Positions 12,477 to 25,000 of a DNA stretch of 64,000 bases are shown here, in pieces. The notes under the pieces are model-generated. The model was not told the origin of the DNA and did no database searches. It worked only from the letters and a program-made list of their open reading frames with translations. The stretch lies in NCBI GenBank assembly GCA_043228905.1, contig JBHGNT010000006.1, positions 4,464,001 through 4,528,000 on the forward strand, in the 5' to 3' direction. Positions within the stretch are counted from its first letter, which is position 1. Each line of letters begins with the position of its first letter. This stretch comes from Azolla caroliniana (taxonomy: Eukaryota; Polypodiophyta). Made by a program: the position numbers and the translations under genes.

Positions 12477-13154
12477 GGAAGAAGGGCCATATATAGGAGG
12501 GGTCGAAGGGTGGACAGACACCGTCAATGCGGATAGTTGGTGCTATGTATGCACAAGAGGCAAAATCGTCAAGATCCGTTTCGAAAGAGGCTTGCAGCCC
12601 GCATCCCCTAGGTTTCCAAAAATCTGGATGTTGATCGCAGGTTTCACTTTGTGGTATATATGGAAAGCGCGTTGCCTCAAGGTTTTCCAAGGTACGGTAC
12701 GGCCCCCGGAGGAAATGATCATGGACATATGGTTCGCGATTATCAGCTGCCTACGAGGGCAAATGGAAGAGATTTGCAGCCACTCCAACGACGTGGTCTC
12801 TGCCCGTTTGCGCTTTTGGCAGAAATGGTGGAACACACCTATGGTGATGCAAGGCGGGAGTGGCCCGAGGTGGAACTACCATCCCCCACGTTGGTCGTTT
12901 CCTACTCACTTGCCACCCTCTCTTCGTTGTAGGCCCCAAGAGCCGACTCGTACTAGGCAACATTGAAGGGCATCGCCTTAGATATAGGTAGCTTCTTACA
13001 TTAAGTTAGGCCGCAAGGCATTGTAAGTAGGCTCATCTTCTTTTACTTGATCGGAGGAAGACTCCCCGATGTGTGTATAAGTCTCCTTGTAGACTCTCTA
13101 TGTAATAATCCTTCCTAACTAATGGGAAAGTAGCTTCATTTTGGAAAAAAAAAA
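12477..13154 (+). mobile_element. 5'-truncated L1 LINE with 3' tail
   Basis: The frame 12475-12966 encodes the C-terminus of an L1 ORF2: WYIWKARCLKVFQG, RFWQKWWNTPMVMQGG, then PRWNYHPPRWSFPTH and a stop. A 3' UTR of about 150 bp follows, ending in CCTAACTAATGGGAAAGTAG and poly(A) at about 13144-13154. The same C-terminal signature (RWNY-PPRW-FP) occurs in the L1 copies at 22.4 and 32.6 kb. Only the last 160 or so residues are present, the usual outcome of incomplete target-primed reverse transcription. No target duplication could be identified. Confidence 0.88.
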
Positions 13155-13259
13155 CCCAATATTGCAACTCTTTAATCATCCAAATTGCTTTTATGTTAAT
13201 TATTTTCTTAGAAATGCTAGTAGTTGTTTACTTGATTGTTGGACACAAAACTAAAGTTT

Positions 13260-14840
13260 GAAAGAATGTCAAAACCCGAAGATTTGTTGAAATCTGAATT
13301 GTAAACAAGATCAAGACCTGGCCCAAATCCTAAACTTGAAGATCAACCCACATACTCAAAGAACAAACTTTGGCAAACCCAAGATCTTAAACCGGAAGAC
13401 CAATCCATATACATGAAATTGAAGACCAATCCATATATCATGATAGGTTATTGAAAGCACAAATATCATACTCATAAAAATAGAAATTTCGTTGAAATTG
13501 AAACGCAAGAACAATCATAGTCCCAGATCCTAACCAAAAGAATAACCCCAAATCCAAACCCATAGGCCAACCTGCATAGTTGAAAATTTATCAAATACAT
13601 AAAATCAAAAGACAAAATCATATACATAAAACAAAAAGGCAAATGGAATATTCAACCGTGAACTTGATGATCAACTCTAAATCTTAAAATTGAATACCAA
13701 TTTTGAATCCAAAATGGGAAGACAAATCTATATGGCCCAAAACACAACCCAATGATATACAAAAAAATGAAAAATAGGTCAAAATCCTAATTCAACAACC
13801 AGACTATTTTAAACCCTGTACCTAACCGAAAGATATGTCAAAATTTTGAACCATTAACTTGAAGAATAACTCATATACATAAAAAATAAAGCTAGTGGGA
13901 ATTCTAAACAAAGACCAATTAGAATCGAGAATCTTGATATCTAAACAAAGGCCAATTAGAATCAAGAAACTAAACAAAGACAAATTAGAATTAAGATTCC
14001 TAAACTACGAATCCAAACTTTTTAAAGTCGAATATAGTCCACATACCATGAAATATATTCAAATATATAAGAACTCAAATCCCAAATCATATGCATAAAA
14101 CTAAAATGTTGTGCCAATAAAAGAGCGCAGTGGGACAAGTAGAGGTGAGATAAAAAAAAAGAGGGGGTGGGGATTATTACCGGATTTGTGGGGGGGAGGG
14201 TTAGCCCATGTGGATCTTCCTACTTGAACTTTGTTGTAATTCGTTTGCTAACTAATGTGTAAGTAGTTTTTTTTATTTAAAGCCAACCAAAAACTTGACC
14301 CTGGGAATTGTTGGTATCTTGAATGCTAAACCTAAAGACCAACCTAGAATCTTAAAACTCAAAACCATTGCTACAAACCCAAAATATTGTCAAACACCTG
14401 AAAACAAAAAGCCTAAATCATATAAGTAAACAGAAGCCGATCAAATTCCTAAATGAGGAACAATTGGAATCCTATATACTAAACCCAAAAAATGAACTTT
14501 GAATTCTAAATCGGAACGAAGTCCACATGCCAAAACATTATCAAATACATAAATGGCAAAAACCGAAATCATATGCATAAAAACGAAAGGCAAGTTGGAA
14601 TCCTAAATCGAAGACTAGTCTAAATCTTCAATCCTAATCTAGAAAACCAACCCACATGGCCAAAGGTCAAACGATTTAAGACCGAGGAACTTAATTACCT
14701 AAAGACTAGTGAAAATCCCAAATCCTCAATTGGAAGATCAAACTAGAATCCTAAACTTGAATATTAATTCAACATCCTTGGAACAAAGTATTTAGAAACT
14801 TGAATCATACATACTAACTCTCAATTATTCGAGGGTTGGT
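13260..14840. repeat. Degenerate long-period tandem repeat field
   Basis: Related phrases recur in the same order: AAATCATATGCATAAAAC variants near 13608, 13870, 14083, 14412 and 14565; GAATCCTAAAxxGAAGACCAA variants between them; and ATCAAATACATAAA near 13590 and 14545. The copies are highly diverged and vary in spacing (roughly 150-260 bp), so I call an old satellite-like array with moderate confidence. An L1 3' end interrupts it at about 14110-14285. Confidence 0.55.
14110..14285 (+). mobile_element. L1 3' UTR fragment
   Basis: A short G-rich stretch, then GTTGTAATTCGTTTGCTAAC, TAATGTGTAAGTAG and a T/A-rich end. It matches the minus-strand 3' UTR of the L1 at 22.1 kb. No coding part remains. 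Confidence 0.6.
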
Positions 14841-15960
14841 CGAGAGAAAACCACTAGGAGTAAGATCCTCAATGGTATGTAAATATAAACATTTGATTTG
14901 AAAACATAATTTTAACATGCAATCATACCTAAAAACCACAAATAATATACTAAAACCTTACAACACATCAATCATGTGCTTAAAGTCTAAAGTCAAAACT
15001 ATATATCATACATAAAGATGGAAGCCCTCAAATAGAAAAATTAAGGATAAATCTATTAGGGGTCACTTGGGACACACGGGTCACCTACGTTCAAATCTTT
15101 TACACAAAACCTTTGTCTCTTCATTATTGAAACTCGTTGAATTTCCAACACTTATGTTGAAAATTATGAGGGACAACCATTCAAATCTTTCACAAATGTT
15201 GATAATTTGAGCACTTACAAATAATAATAAGCTGGAAATTCTAGCATTTGTTGGTGAGCTATGAGTTAATGATGAATTTTATGGACTAGTTTTTGAGGGG
15301 TTGTGGAAATAACAAGTTTGTTACCACTAGTTTTGAAGAAACCTTTTGGTTGTCATTTCTACACATAATTTCTATCATGTCATTCACCTTTAGCATTAGC
15401 ATCGAAAGTGGCCTCAAGTTTGATGCTTGAGAAATTGTGATTGAGATTGAATTGATCATTCATTATTTGGCCTTTGAATTCTATAACCTCATTATCAACG
15501 ATAACATCATGGTGATCAACGTCATTCTTGCATTCTTCATCATTATCTTCTTCGACCTCATAGAACCTATATTCATTAAACTAATCTACGAGATATAATT
15601 CTTGATTCAATCGATCACACAAGTATCTCATGATTTAATAAAAGGCAAAAATGAAGGCTGGGTGGGATTGATAGATCCAGTGGTGCAAGTGAAGGCCTTG
15701 TTTGTCACGGACAAGTATAATAGAGCAAAGCAAAGACAAGACTAGAACACAAGAGAGAGGAAAAGAACAAGAACTCAACTTATAGAATCCGTAACTGGTG
15801 TAGTTCACCTTGATTAGAATCAAGGTGCACCTGAGTATTTATACAAGAAGGGCTATGTAAGCCAACTAGAAATAGAGAATGCATGAGGATGCATGCAATA
15901 GAGAATGCATGAGAATGTGTGCAAGCTAGAAACTTCCAATGTTCAATCTACACTATATGA
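14841..15960. other. No recognisable gene
   Basis: AT-rich sequence. Around 15640-15960 there are LTR-like traits: a TATTTATA motif, a hairpin CACCTTGATT/AATCAAGGTG at 15806-15827 and short repeats of GAATGCATGA. No partner LTR is present, so a solo LTR is only a possibility. Confidence 0.35.
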
Positions 15961-15969
15961 AGTTGGATT

Positions 15970-16070
15970 GATATAAGGGTGTATATGTAGCTCAATTGGT
16001 AGGGTTGCCCAATAGAGACCATGAGTTCTTGGGTTCAATCCCTACCTTCCTTCGTGGCATATGTCTATGA
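15970..16070 (+). mobile_element. tRNA-derived SINE
   Basis: TGTAGCTCAATTGGT at 15986-16000 matches an RNA polymerase III A box, and GGGTTCAATCCC at 16031-16042 matches a B box. Spacing is slightly longer than in a tRNA gene, and no cloverleaf with a plausible anticodon stem forms. A second copy on the minus strand at about 37740-37822 shares most of the body, including GGTTGCCCA and GAGACCA. Two dispersed related copies support a SINE family over a tRNA gene. Confidence 0.7.
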
Positions 16071-16299
16071 CATTGTTGGGAAACCAAATTGGTAGACAAG
16101 AGCTTGCAACCACCTGAGGCACCTTGGAAAATTCTATGGAGACGCAAATGGAAGATGTTGTTGTCGAGACAAGGTGGAAGCTGGCCAAATAGCCCTTTTC
16201 AGGATTTTGGCCAAAAATGCAAAGTATATGTGTTGCTGGAATTATGAAGGCGTAGCAAGGAATTAGAAAGGGGATCACATGCAGGTGGAGGAATGATGC

Positions 16300-17690
16300 A
16301 TATGCTCGGATGTACATGCCAATTGTGTGGAACCCACTGATCAAAGATGTGGATGGGTTGATGATATGACAAAAAGCAGGCTTCAAATGGGACAACTTAA
16401 TCAATATCCAAGGGAATGCGTAAGTGAACTGGAAGAGATTTCTATCTAATGATGTGGTCACTCAAAAGACTAGGATATGGAGGAGAAGCAAGGGTAAAGC
16501 CATGCTCAAGAGAATTACATATGGCCTTTGAAGATGAAGATATAATGACCCCCAAAATTGAATGGACGGGACTTATAGATGATAGAAACTAAGCACTGTG
16601 GAATTAAGGGAATAAATACAGGATCTAATGAAGCATATTGCTACAAAATAGAACATGGAATGACAATATACGAGCAACCAACCTATCAAACTGAAACACG
16701 ATCACACTAATTGCAAAAATGGAAAGGATATGATGATTGACCCCAAGTCGAGTGAGATCACACTGACAATTATAGTGTACTGGCCAATAGAAGGGCATTC
16801 AGATTAGCTATCATGGGACCCAACGATGTATTTCTGGAGAACTCAAGGACGAACTGGGGGTGCAAAGTTGGTTCAGTTTCTCAGGTACAACACAAAAATC
16901 AAGAGGCAAATTATTCTAGAACAAGAATACAACGAGATTGCAACACAAAAATATTGGATACATGAGGGCATTAGTGAAAGGTGATTAGATAAATTCTGGA
17001 AAATGTTATGACATGACGATGATGATCACAAGATAATGATATGCTTATGGCTTATTGCGCATAGAGCCTTCCGGTAGGGACGTGGGGCAAAGGCCCCAAT
17101 GTAGACCCCCAGACGTAGTGCATGTGGACAGTTGGAAAGCATTCCCTATTGTCTATGGGAATGTCGCGAGGCAATTGCTATATGGGGAATGGCATTACGA
17201 TTGTTATGCCATGCCTCTAGCTCATTTACCCTCAAATGGGGACATGCTTGCCGAAACTGTCTTGATGATGACGTGGAGAAATATGATAGACATGCAAAGT
17301 AATGTACAGAGGGGAGAATGGAACTATTCGGCTAATCACTGATACCGGGGTACCTATAGTTATTGCAGAGAAGCAAAAAATTGGATATCTATGGATGCAC
17401 CTTGCACCCATTGTCGTATGGTGCATATGGACAACAAGATGTACTAGGGTATTTTCCGCAAACAAACGGCCTCCTACTGAATCTATTAAGCTAACATGGC
17501 ACACACTGATAACTAGATTGAGGGCGCAGTATGAGTGGATTGATGGAACTAATGATGCTTGAGAACTAAATTAAATGAGGCTGCATTTCCGAAAACGTTA
17601 GTGTACTACATCGATGGTTGCAAAAAATGGAATGGATATACAACGGTAATACGTGGTACCCAGATAATTGTTCCCCCCTCCCATTAGTTG
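16300..17690 (+). mobile_element. Decayed L1 ORF2 C-terminal fragment
   Basis: With several frameshifts the plus strand reads like the C-terminal third of an L1 ORF2: FLRYNTKIKRQIILEQ, a GISERxLDKFWKMLW segment, CLWLIAHRA, then VVWCIWTTRCTRVFSANKRP and KLTWHTLITRLRAQYEW. The same order (KLRRRIIG, FWRRLWALD, WLLSHKA) occurs in the L1 at 22.8-23.2 kb. The left boundary is vague and no 3' tail is obvious. Non-functional. Confidence 0.75.
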
Positions 17691-17699
17691 AAAGAGGGG

Positions 17700-18290
17700 C
17701 GTGAATGAGATGAGATACATAGAGAATAGACATGTGGGCTATGGAATGCAGGTGATGTGTATGGAAAGTGGGTGGATAATTAATAAATAGATATAACCCG
17801 GTGTAGATCGGTTAGAGACATATATGAAACTGTAAGATAAATATGAGATGCCGCCGAGATGTAAGTAGAGGTCGGTGTCGAGCTTTTGTACAACCAACAT
17901 AGGGTATATAATAGTTGAGAATCTTAGGATAATTTAGGCAAGGACTAAAGTTTACAAAAGGACATATTTAACTAAATTATGGAGTATATTCTTTTTTGGA
18001 AAAAAAAGAGTATCTCATAATTTATGATTAAATTTTGCTCTTGAACAACTGCTTTGGGGAAACCTTGAGATGTTCACATGTGTAGCATATGTGTGCTTGA
18101 GACGTGTATATTTGATTAAAACCTGACACCTATGTTTAGAATAATTTAAAGATCCTTCGGTAAGAAAATGATGAATGAATGTATTTGTAATATCAATAAT
18201 ATATTTTTAGAAAGCGACACAGTTTAAATAGGAATAAAGAGAATATAAAATCATTTCAAGCAAGATAAATCAACAAATGGGAAACTCTCT
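17700..18290. other. No recognisable gene
   Basis: No coding or repeat feature recognised. Confidence 0.4.
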
Positions 18291-18304
18291 CCCTAGGGAA
18301 ACAT

Positions 18305-19125
18305 GTGGCAATAATCTTGTCCAAGATGGATCAATACCTTGTTGAACCAAACTATTGGGAATACATCCAAAGGGAACTCGAAATGATGTCAACTGGCATA
18401 GTTGATGTCAATTATCTAAGTGTTCAACAAGAAGCTAGGCATGTCATGTATTGCCTCATAACTTATATCCAAGCACACATGTTCAACTACGTGAAGGATA
18501 TTATCAAGAAGCTAAAAGAAGTGTGGGAAAATCCAGAAAAGATTTTTGTTGTCAGAGCAACCGCATATTAGGTTGAATTGCATTCATCCATAGGGCAAGC
18601 TCATTAATGTGTATACCGTAAAAATTATTTTTTTGCGTGATTCTCTTGTCTCCATCTTTGTGCGGGGTCAATAAGGGAAAAAATGTGGAAATATGAGGTT
18701 GTGGCCTCTCACAATGGTTCAGTGCATTAAGAATCATTATCCTTATGACAAAAAAGTGGTCATCATTCTTTGACCTCCAATCAGTCTTCTTGGTAGAAAC
18801 AAACCAGGCCCACACAAAGAGCCTAGCCTTTGAAGGCCAAATGCTTTACACACTCAAATCTCAATTGTGACCGTGAATGAGAAAACAAGTAGGGAATTGG
18901 GATATACGGCGACAATGAGTACCATCAACAAAGTGTGAACTCCCAAACATGTCATGAGAGTGACGTCATGTAACTTCATGATGGCAAGGGCCAATGAGGA
19001 AACTCTAGATGAAGGGGGAGTTTTAACATAAGAGAAAACTAACCGGAATGTTGGTATTGTACCAAGCACCACCACATTGAGGAAAATTGTTCTATTACAT
19101 GTTGGTGAGCTTCAAAATCATGGAG
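18305..19125 (+). mobile_element. Ty1/copia gag relic
   Basis: The frame 18305-18571 has the layout of copia gag: YWEYIQRELEMMS early, EARHVMYCLITYIQ, then KKLKEVWENPEKIF. Further on, with frameshifts, a CCHC zinc knuckle is visible near 19045-19090 (CWYCTKHHHIEENC, spacing CX2CX4HX4C). No LTRs, protease or later domains are seen nearby. Confidence 0.65.
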
Positions 19126-19884
19126 CAAGAAAAATGCAAGTATGATTCAATAAAGAAGGGTGCTTCATTAAACAGTTTCAAGGACAAAAGAAAATTGGTT
19201 GCCCTTGTAAGAAGAAAAGGTGGATGTTTATCTCAACGACAATATGGTAAGATCCACAATTTTTGCCAAAGATCAAGAGGTAAAAGAGTACGATAAACAT
19301 TGACTTGTAGTTCAAGCATGTTAATCTATAAAAGTTGCAGTCAATGCAATCAAGATTGTTTGATATTTTCAATTTGTGATATGAAAACACATTGGAAGTT
19401 AAGTTTCCTTAAAAGAAGTATCTTTGCATGAAATACCGCAAAAAAGAGGAAAATTATTTAGCTTACAAGTTTAATGGAGAAAGAATCACTACTATCTTTC
19501 TTTGATATCTAAGTACTTTTTCCACTTCATTAACAATATATGAACTTGCAAATGTAGTTAAAACCTTACGGATGTTTTGGGTGGAGAGAATCATTTATAT
19601 GTTAAAGGGCACGACCAAAATGGTTAATGGGGAAAAACATAAGGAAGGCATGAACAATCTCTTCGAGTATTTGTGAAATATTAACAAAAATGGACCACCT
19701 ACTCGGAAATACTAAGAGGCAAGCGTGATGTTAGAGGAATTACTTTGGGGCATAATGGGTTCATTTCTTACTCTCAGATTAGGACAAAGAGAACGTGATG
19801 ACATCCATAAAAAATAGCTTTATATGAATGGTCGCATTTTTCAAGCATACAAAGACAATTTTGACAACAACATAAGACAAAGAG
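19126..19884. other. No recognisable gene
   Basis: Nothing convincing beyond possible continuation of the copia relic. Confidence 0.35.
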
Positions 19885-19893
19885 GTGCTAATG

Positions 19894-21590
19894 CAGGGCC
19901 TGAATTTGACGGGTTAGTCTTTAAGTTTTTGACGGGCATTTTTTAAAGATGTATGTCATATGACATGAGAGTGCAAAAACTAATATGTCATTTGGCGTAC
20001 AAGTTTTAATAATGAAAAGCTCTATATGATGCTTCATTATTATACATTTTATTACTATAGAAAATACACAAATAAACATAACTACCCGACAAAGATAATG
20101 AAATCATACAAATTGAATACTTAATCATCATATATTTCTTAAAGTCCAAAAAATACAAAAAATGTTTGTCATACCGTGACTCCTCATATTAAGCATTGTG
20201 CAATATGTGTCTACTTCAATGATACTATCCTTCTCTCTTTCACTTCAAACCAAAGGTTAAATATATCCCTCCAACAAATGTTTGATGTCTCTTGAGCATT
20301 CAAGGATATAAACATCCGCATAATTCACAATGAGAATGATTCCATTGTACTAACTAACATATACACAAACTTCGATATTTCAAATCCATGCGTAATTAAG
20401 CACTTGATGTTCGTTGTTGGTAATACATACAATGCCTTCTTCAATTTACATGCATAACCTAAGAATTTTGGATATTGCATATAAAATTCCCTGCATGCAT
20501 GCTCATGTACATATTGTTCCCAACTACTTGTGCATTAGTGGCATAAGCATCTTCGCTAAGCTCATATGGCCAAATGAGCATACCATCTACAAGATATTTG
20601 TTCTCTATCAAAGTTTTGTTAACTCATACAATACAATATGTACTTGTATGATGTGTGACGTGTGACAATAAGATATGCTTATTGTACTCGATGACTTATA
20701 ACATACAATATAGTAAATACAAAAAATCTGATCACTAATTTTAAGAATCAAAATATCCCCAATATTAAGATTCAATAGACCAAATTAACCTCCAATTTAG
20801 AAAGTGCATGAAAATTTTAAAATTTTAAAAATCTTCCTAGAGTATCCTAAAATTCCTCTAGCATCACTTGTGCATATTAATAGTTCATCCAATCAACAAT
20901 CAAACTTAATAACCTCATCACAACCATGCTCCTTGATATCTATGGGTTCAACCAATCAACAATCAAACATATCTCACCTCCTCCATGCTTTCTATGGCTT
21001 TCAATAAGTCCATATTGGACAAACATATGTAACTAATCACTCTAATTGGTTAGTCCTTATCCTATTGTTGATTTTTGTGGGAATAAAAGAAAATGCATTC
21101 CACTTTGTCATACACGCTTCTCATGAGCAATCTTCAAAGAAAAAAGATTCAATAAAAGAGAAAAACAAAGAAAATAGAGAGAAAGAGAAAAAAAGAGACA
21201 AAATACATACTTCAGAGTGGTGTAATGGCAAACAATAGATGTCGTGCAATCATCGAGAAGTGACAGGGAGCAACGAGTAGTGAGCGAGCCAGGAGAAATG
21301 GGTAACAACCAAGGAACAGGGAGTAGCGATGAAGGAAAGCAACGAGCAACGCGTGAAGAAGGAAGCAAGAAAAGAGAAAACAGGGGGGAAATAGAAAGAG
21401 GGGTGAATTTGGGAATGAAACATTGGAAGAAATATACAATATAAATATTTTCCTATACTATAGAAATAGCTAGCTCATCCGGCTAGATTCCAGTTGGTCA
21501 GAAATACTGCCGGAATCGATTCCGGCTATCCATAATGGTTGTCATTGGCCGGCAAAAGTCCCGACTCCCAATTCAACCTTTGCCCAACAC

Positions 21591-21632
<42 letters not shown>

Positions 21633-21809
21633 ACATGGAAATTAAATTTTTAGCATGTCATTTGACATGTATAATTTTTGGGCGCCTTTCGCATGAAAAA
21701 TGAAAATGGCAAGTTTATATGTCACTTGACGGACATTTTTATTGGGTGTATGTTTTTGACGGGCAAAATGGCCTTAGATGAGCATGACACCCGTCAAATT
21801 CCTGCCTTG
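19894..21809. mobile_element. Non-autonomous DNA transposon with TIRs and 9-bp target duplication
   Basis: The left end CAGGGCCTGAATTTGACGGG matches the inverted right end CAAGGCAGGAATTTGACGGG at 17 of 20 positions. The direct repeat GTGCTAATG flanks the element (19885-19893 and 21810-21818). Subterminal repeats of TTTTTGACGGGCA and ATGTCA-TTGAC type lie inside both ends. No transposase is seen in the 1.9 kb. A CAGGG terminus recalls hAT elements (8-bp duplication), while 9 bp recalls Mutator-like elements, so the superfamily is open. A (CA)n run at about 21597-21632 and a perfect 18-bp palindrome at 21509-21526 lie within it. Confidence 0.8.
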
Positions 21810-21818
21810 GTGCTAATG

Positions 21819-22091
21819 CATAGAAAAGACCTTTGTTTCATGAATTGATAAGAGATAGATTCAAGCAACCAAAGTGATTGACGAAGAAATTATAGTACAT
21901 GCATTTGATCTTATCATTAATGTGACAAAATGATATGTGTAATGTGTACCTTATGTGGTTTTGTAATAGACTTTAGACTAACATTAATCCTCATTCTTAC
22001 ATACACACATACACATTCATTCATTCATTCATAAATACATATAGTAGATTAGCTATGGATTCTACAAGATTTTAGTATGATAGGATTCAGG
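21819..22091. other. No recognisable gene
   Basis: AT-rich spacer between the TIR element and the L1 3' tail. It has short ATTC repeats near 22016. Confidence 0.4.
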
Positions 22092-25000
22092 GTTTTATTT
22101 TTATTTTTATTTTTTTCCCAAAAAAAAACTACTTCGCATTAGTTAGCAAATAGAATACAATAGAGTTTACCCAAATCCACAATGGGGTCAACATATACAA
22201 CTTGGAGGAACAACTCCAAAACTATCAAACAAAAACAACAAAAAACTCAACCGATCCTTAACTCAAACAAAACTGAAATAAACCCTATTTTACCCCAACT
22301 CCACAACTCTCAACTAACTCTTTTCTAGCAACATTATCCGGGTAATATGACTATACTAACGCACGCTTGTGTCAGCAATACATACATAATTACAACCCAT
22401 GTACAATATTGGGAGCCATCGGTGGAAATGGCCACCTAGGTGCCTGGTAATTCCACTTAGGCCTCGATGAAGATTTGACTAGGATGGGAGAGCTGCTCCA
22501 TTTCAACAAGAACTTTGACCTTGCCCTTGTTGCTTCTTCCGATTCCCCTTGAATCGAATCATGCCGACTGTACAACCAAGCCACAAGATCAAACCAAATA
22601 TTTAACATCATCTCCCCACATGAGAGCTTTTGCTGCTGAAAAACAAACTTACAACGCCTGATCCAGATGTGCCAGGCTGTTAAACATGCCACCATAAGCC
22701 AAATCTCCTCGAAAAATTCAGAATTTGTACCTGGTCTCACCCCATCACATTGGAACACGCTACCACCCTGCACTATAAATCCATGTCCTTGTGGGTTTAA
22801 CCGTTCACCCTAGTTGTCCCCTTTTAGGGACAATCCTTGTATTGAGCCCCACACAACGTTCCCTTTCACACCACAAGTTGCCACGATTCGAAGGCTTCTA
22901 CTCCAAATGGTAATCTCCTTTGTACAATTCCAAAAAGAGCGAGAGATTGATTCCAAAGCATGTCCACATAACTTACGGCCAGCCTCATCACCACGGGAGC
23001 TCAACCACTCGCCTATAGGTATCGCCTTGTGGCTAAGAAGCCACAACCAAGCCTTAATTTTTTCTGGCATATCCAATGCCCATAGTCTCCTCCAAAACGA
23101 CTTCAAATCGTCGTCTGAAATGCCTTTATCCTTCCAACTATTGTGAATCATTACAACACCCACGGTTTTGGAGCCAATGATTCGTCTTCTTAGCTTGGTA
23201 TTGTACTCAATTTTTTTTTTCAAGATGTTTGTTCCTGGTGTCTGCCACCATACCTCCAATGGATCCCACTCCAACTCATATAAGGGCTTGTTATCGAAAA
23301 GCCATATTTTACGATCATGATCCAATGTCTTAGGGTCTGGGTTCAATTGCCAACACTTACCCTCCAACACTGCCACCCGCACTGCCAACCACCTACCATC
23401 AGTTGTCAAAGAACTTAAGTTACCCCACAAACGATCCTCCCGAGTGGAGCACCTACCACGGATAAGTTGTGCATCACCCTCACCTACAAACCAGTTTGAC
23501 CAAACTGCCTCTTCCACATTCAACTTACCTAATCCAGCAACAACCCCATGTATCAACTGGGTTACCTTCTCTAGTCTTCCAGTAATCCTACAACTAACAG
23601 CCTGACCCGCCCACATCTTCATGTTGAAGACCTCCCAATCGTGTACCGAATGAATCTTTTACCGTAGCATCCTCCCCCAAGGCAAGTACTTTTGTTGTCC
23701 AAGCATCATACCATCTTCACTTCTAATCCTAGGGTTCCAAAACAACGGTTGTCGTAGCTGTTCATCCACTATTTTCGTTTGCATTAAGACCGACCCTTCT
23801 CTTATAACTTGACCATGCCTTCATTATGGCGTGAACCACCCTATCCTCCATGCTAGCCAGTTCTTTCAACTTTAGAGTTGGACTGAACAACCACCATGTA
23901 TTTGCCTGCCAAGGACCACCATTTCTAGGACACCGAAGGTCAGCTCTATTCCTAAGGACCACCTTCCACAATTCTGGTCCGGGTTGCAGACTTCGCACCA
24001 AAAGCTTACCAAGTAGAGCCTTACTTTGGTGAAATGGATCCACCAGTCCAAGTCATCCTTGATTCTTTGTCTTAATTAAACAACCCCACGCCACTTTAGC
24101 TGACACCATCTCATTGTCTCTACCCAACCACAGGAAGCCTCTCACCATTGCCTTAATATTTTTTATGCAGGCTTTGTCTAATATCCAACATGCCACTGAA
24201 TGCCACATGGTGGCCAAAAAAATATGGTTCACCACCACAACCCTACCAGCAAGGGAGAGCTTTACTGATGCCCACAACCGAAGCTTTTTTCTAATTTTGT
24301 CTTTGACCTACTCAAGTTGTTGATTTTTAGGTGTCTCAACTCCCACCAAAAAGCCCAAATACTTAACAACCATGCCATTGGGGACCCATTGAAAATCAAG
24401 GTTAGGACACCATAATGGCCGTGGGTTTGAACTTACCCAGAATCCTCTACTTTTGTTCTAGTTAATTTTCCCCCCTGATGCTTTGCAAAACCACTCAATC
24501 CATCCTTCAACCTTCTCTAAATTAGCATCATTGCCTTGCAAGTAAAACATAGTGTCATCTGCATACTCAGAGTCCAACAAATCCTTGGTCGCATGTGGAA
24601 TAACTAAACCCCTTATTCCTACATTCGACCTGTTCAAAAAGAAAGAGAATGCCTTTGTAATAAATAAAAATAGATAGGGGGCCAACGGGCACCTCTGTCT
24701 AACAGACCTACGTAATGGAATTGATGGGCCACGATGCCTTGCCACTAACACTCTACTCGAACTTCCTGTAAAGGGCCATTGCAGCCAATCTCCATTTTAA
24801 AGGTAATCCCAACCTTTCCATGACTTTAGCTAAAAAAGGCAACTAAACTCTATCATATGCCTTCTCAAAGTCAAGCATGAGACAGACAATGTGTTGATTG
24901 GTTTTCTTTGCCAAGGCAATCGCCTCCCAAAATGTCAACAAATTATCAATTATGCATCTGTTTTCCATGAACCCTATTTGTCCAACATGGATTAGTTCCT

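Noticed and set aside
15970-16070. A functional tRNA gene
   Set aside because: The A and B boxes are present, but the stems do not pair convincingly and a diverged second copy exists, so SINE is the better call.
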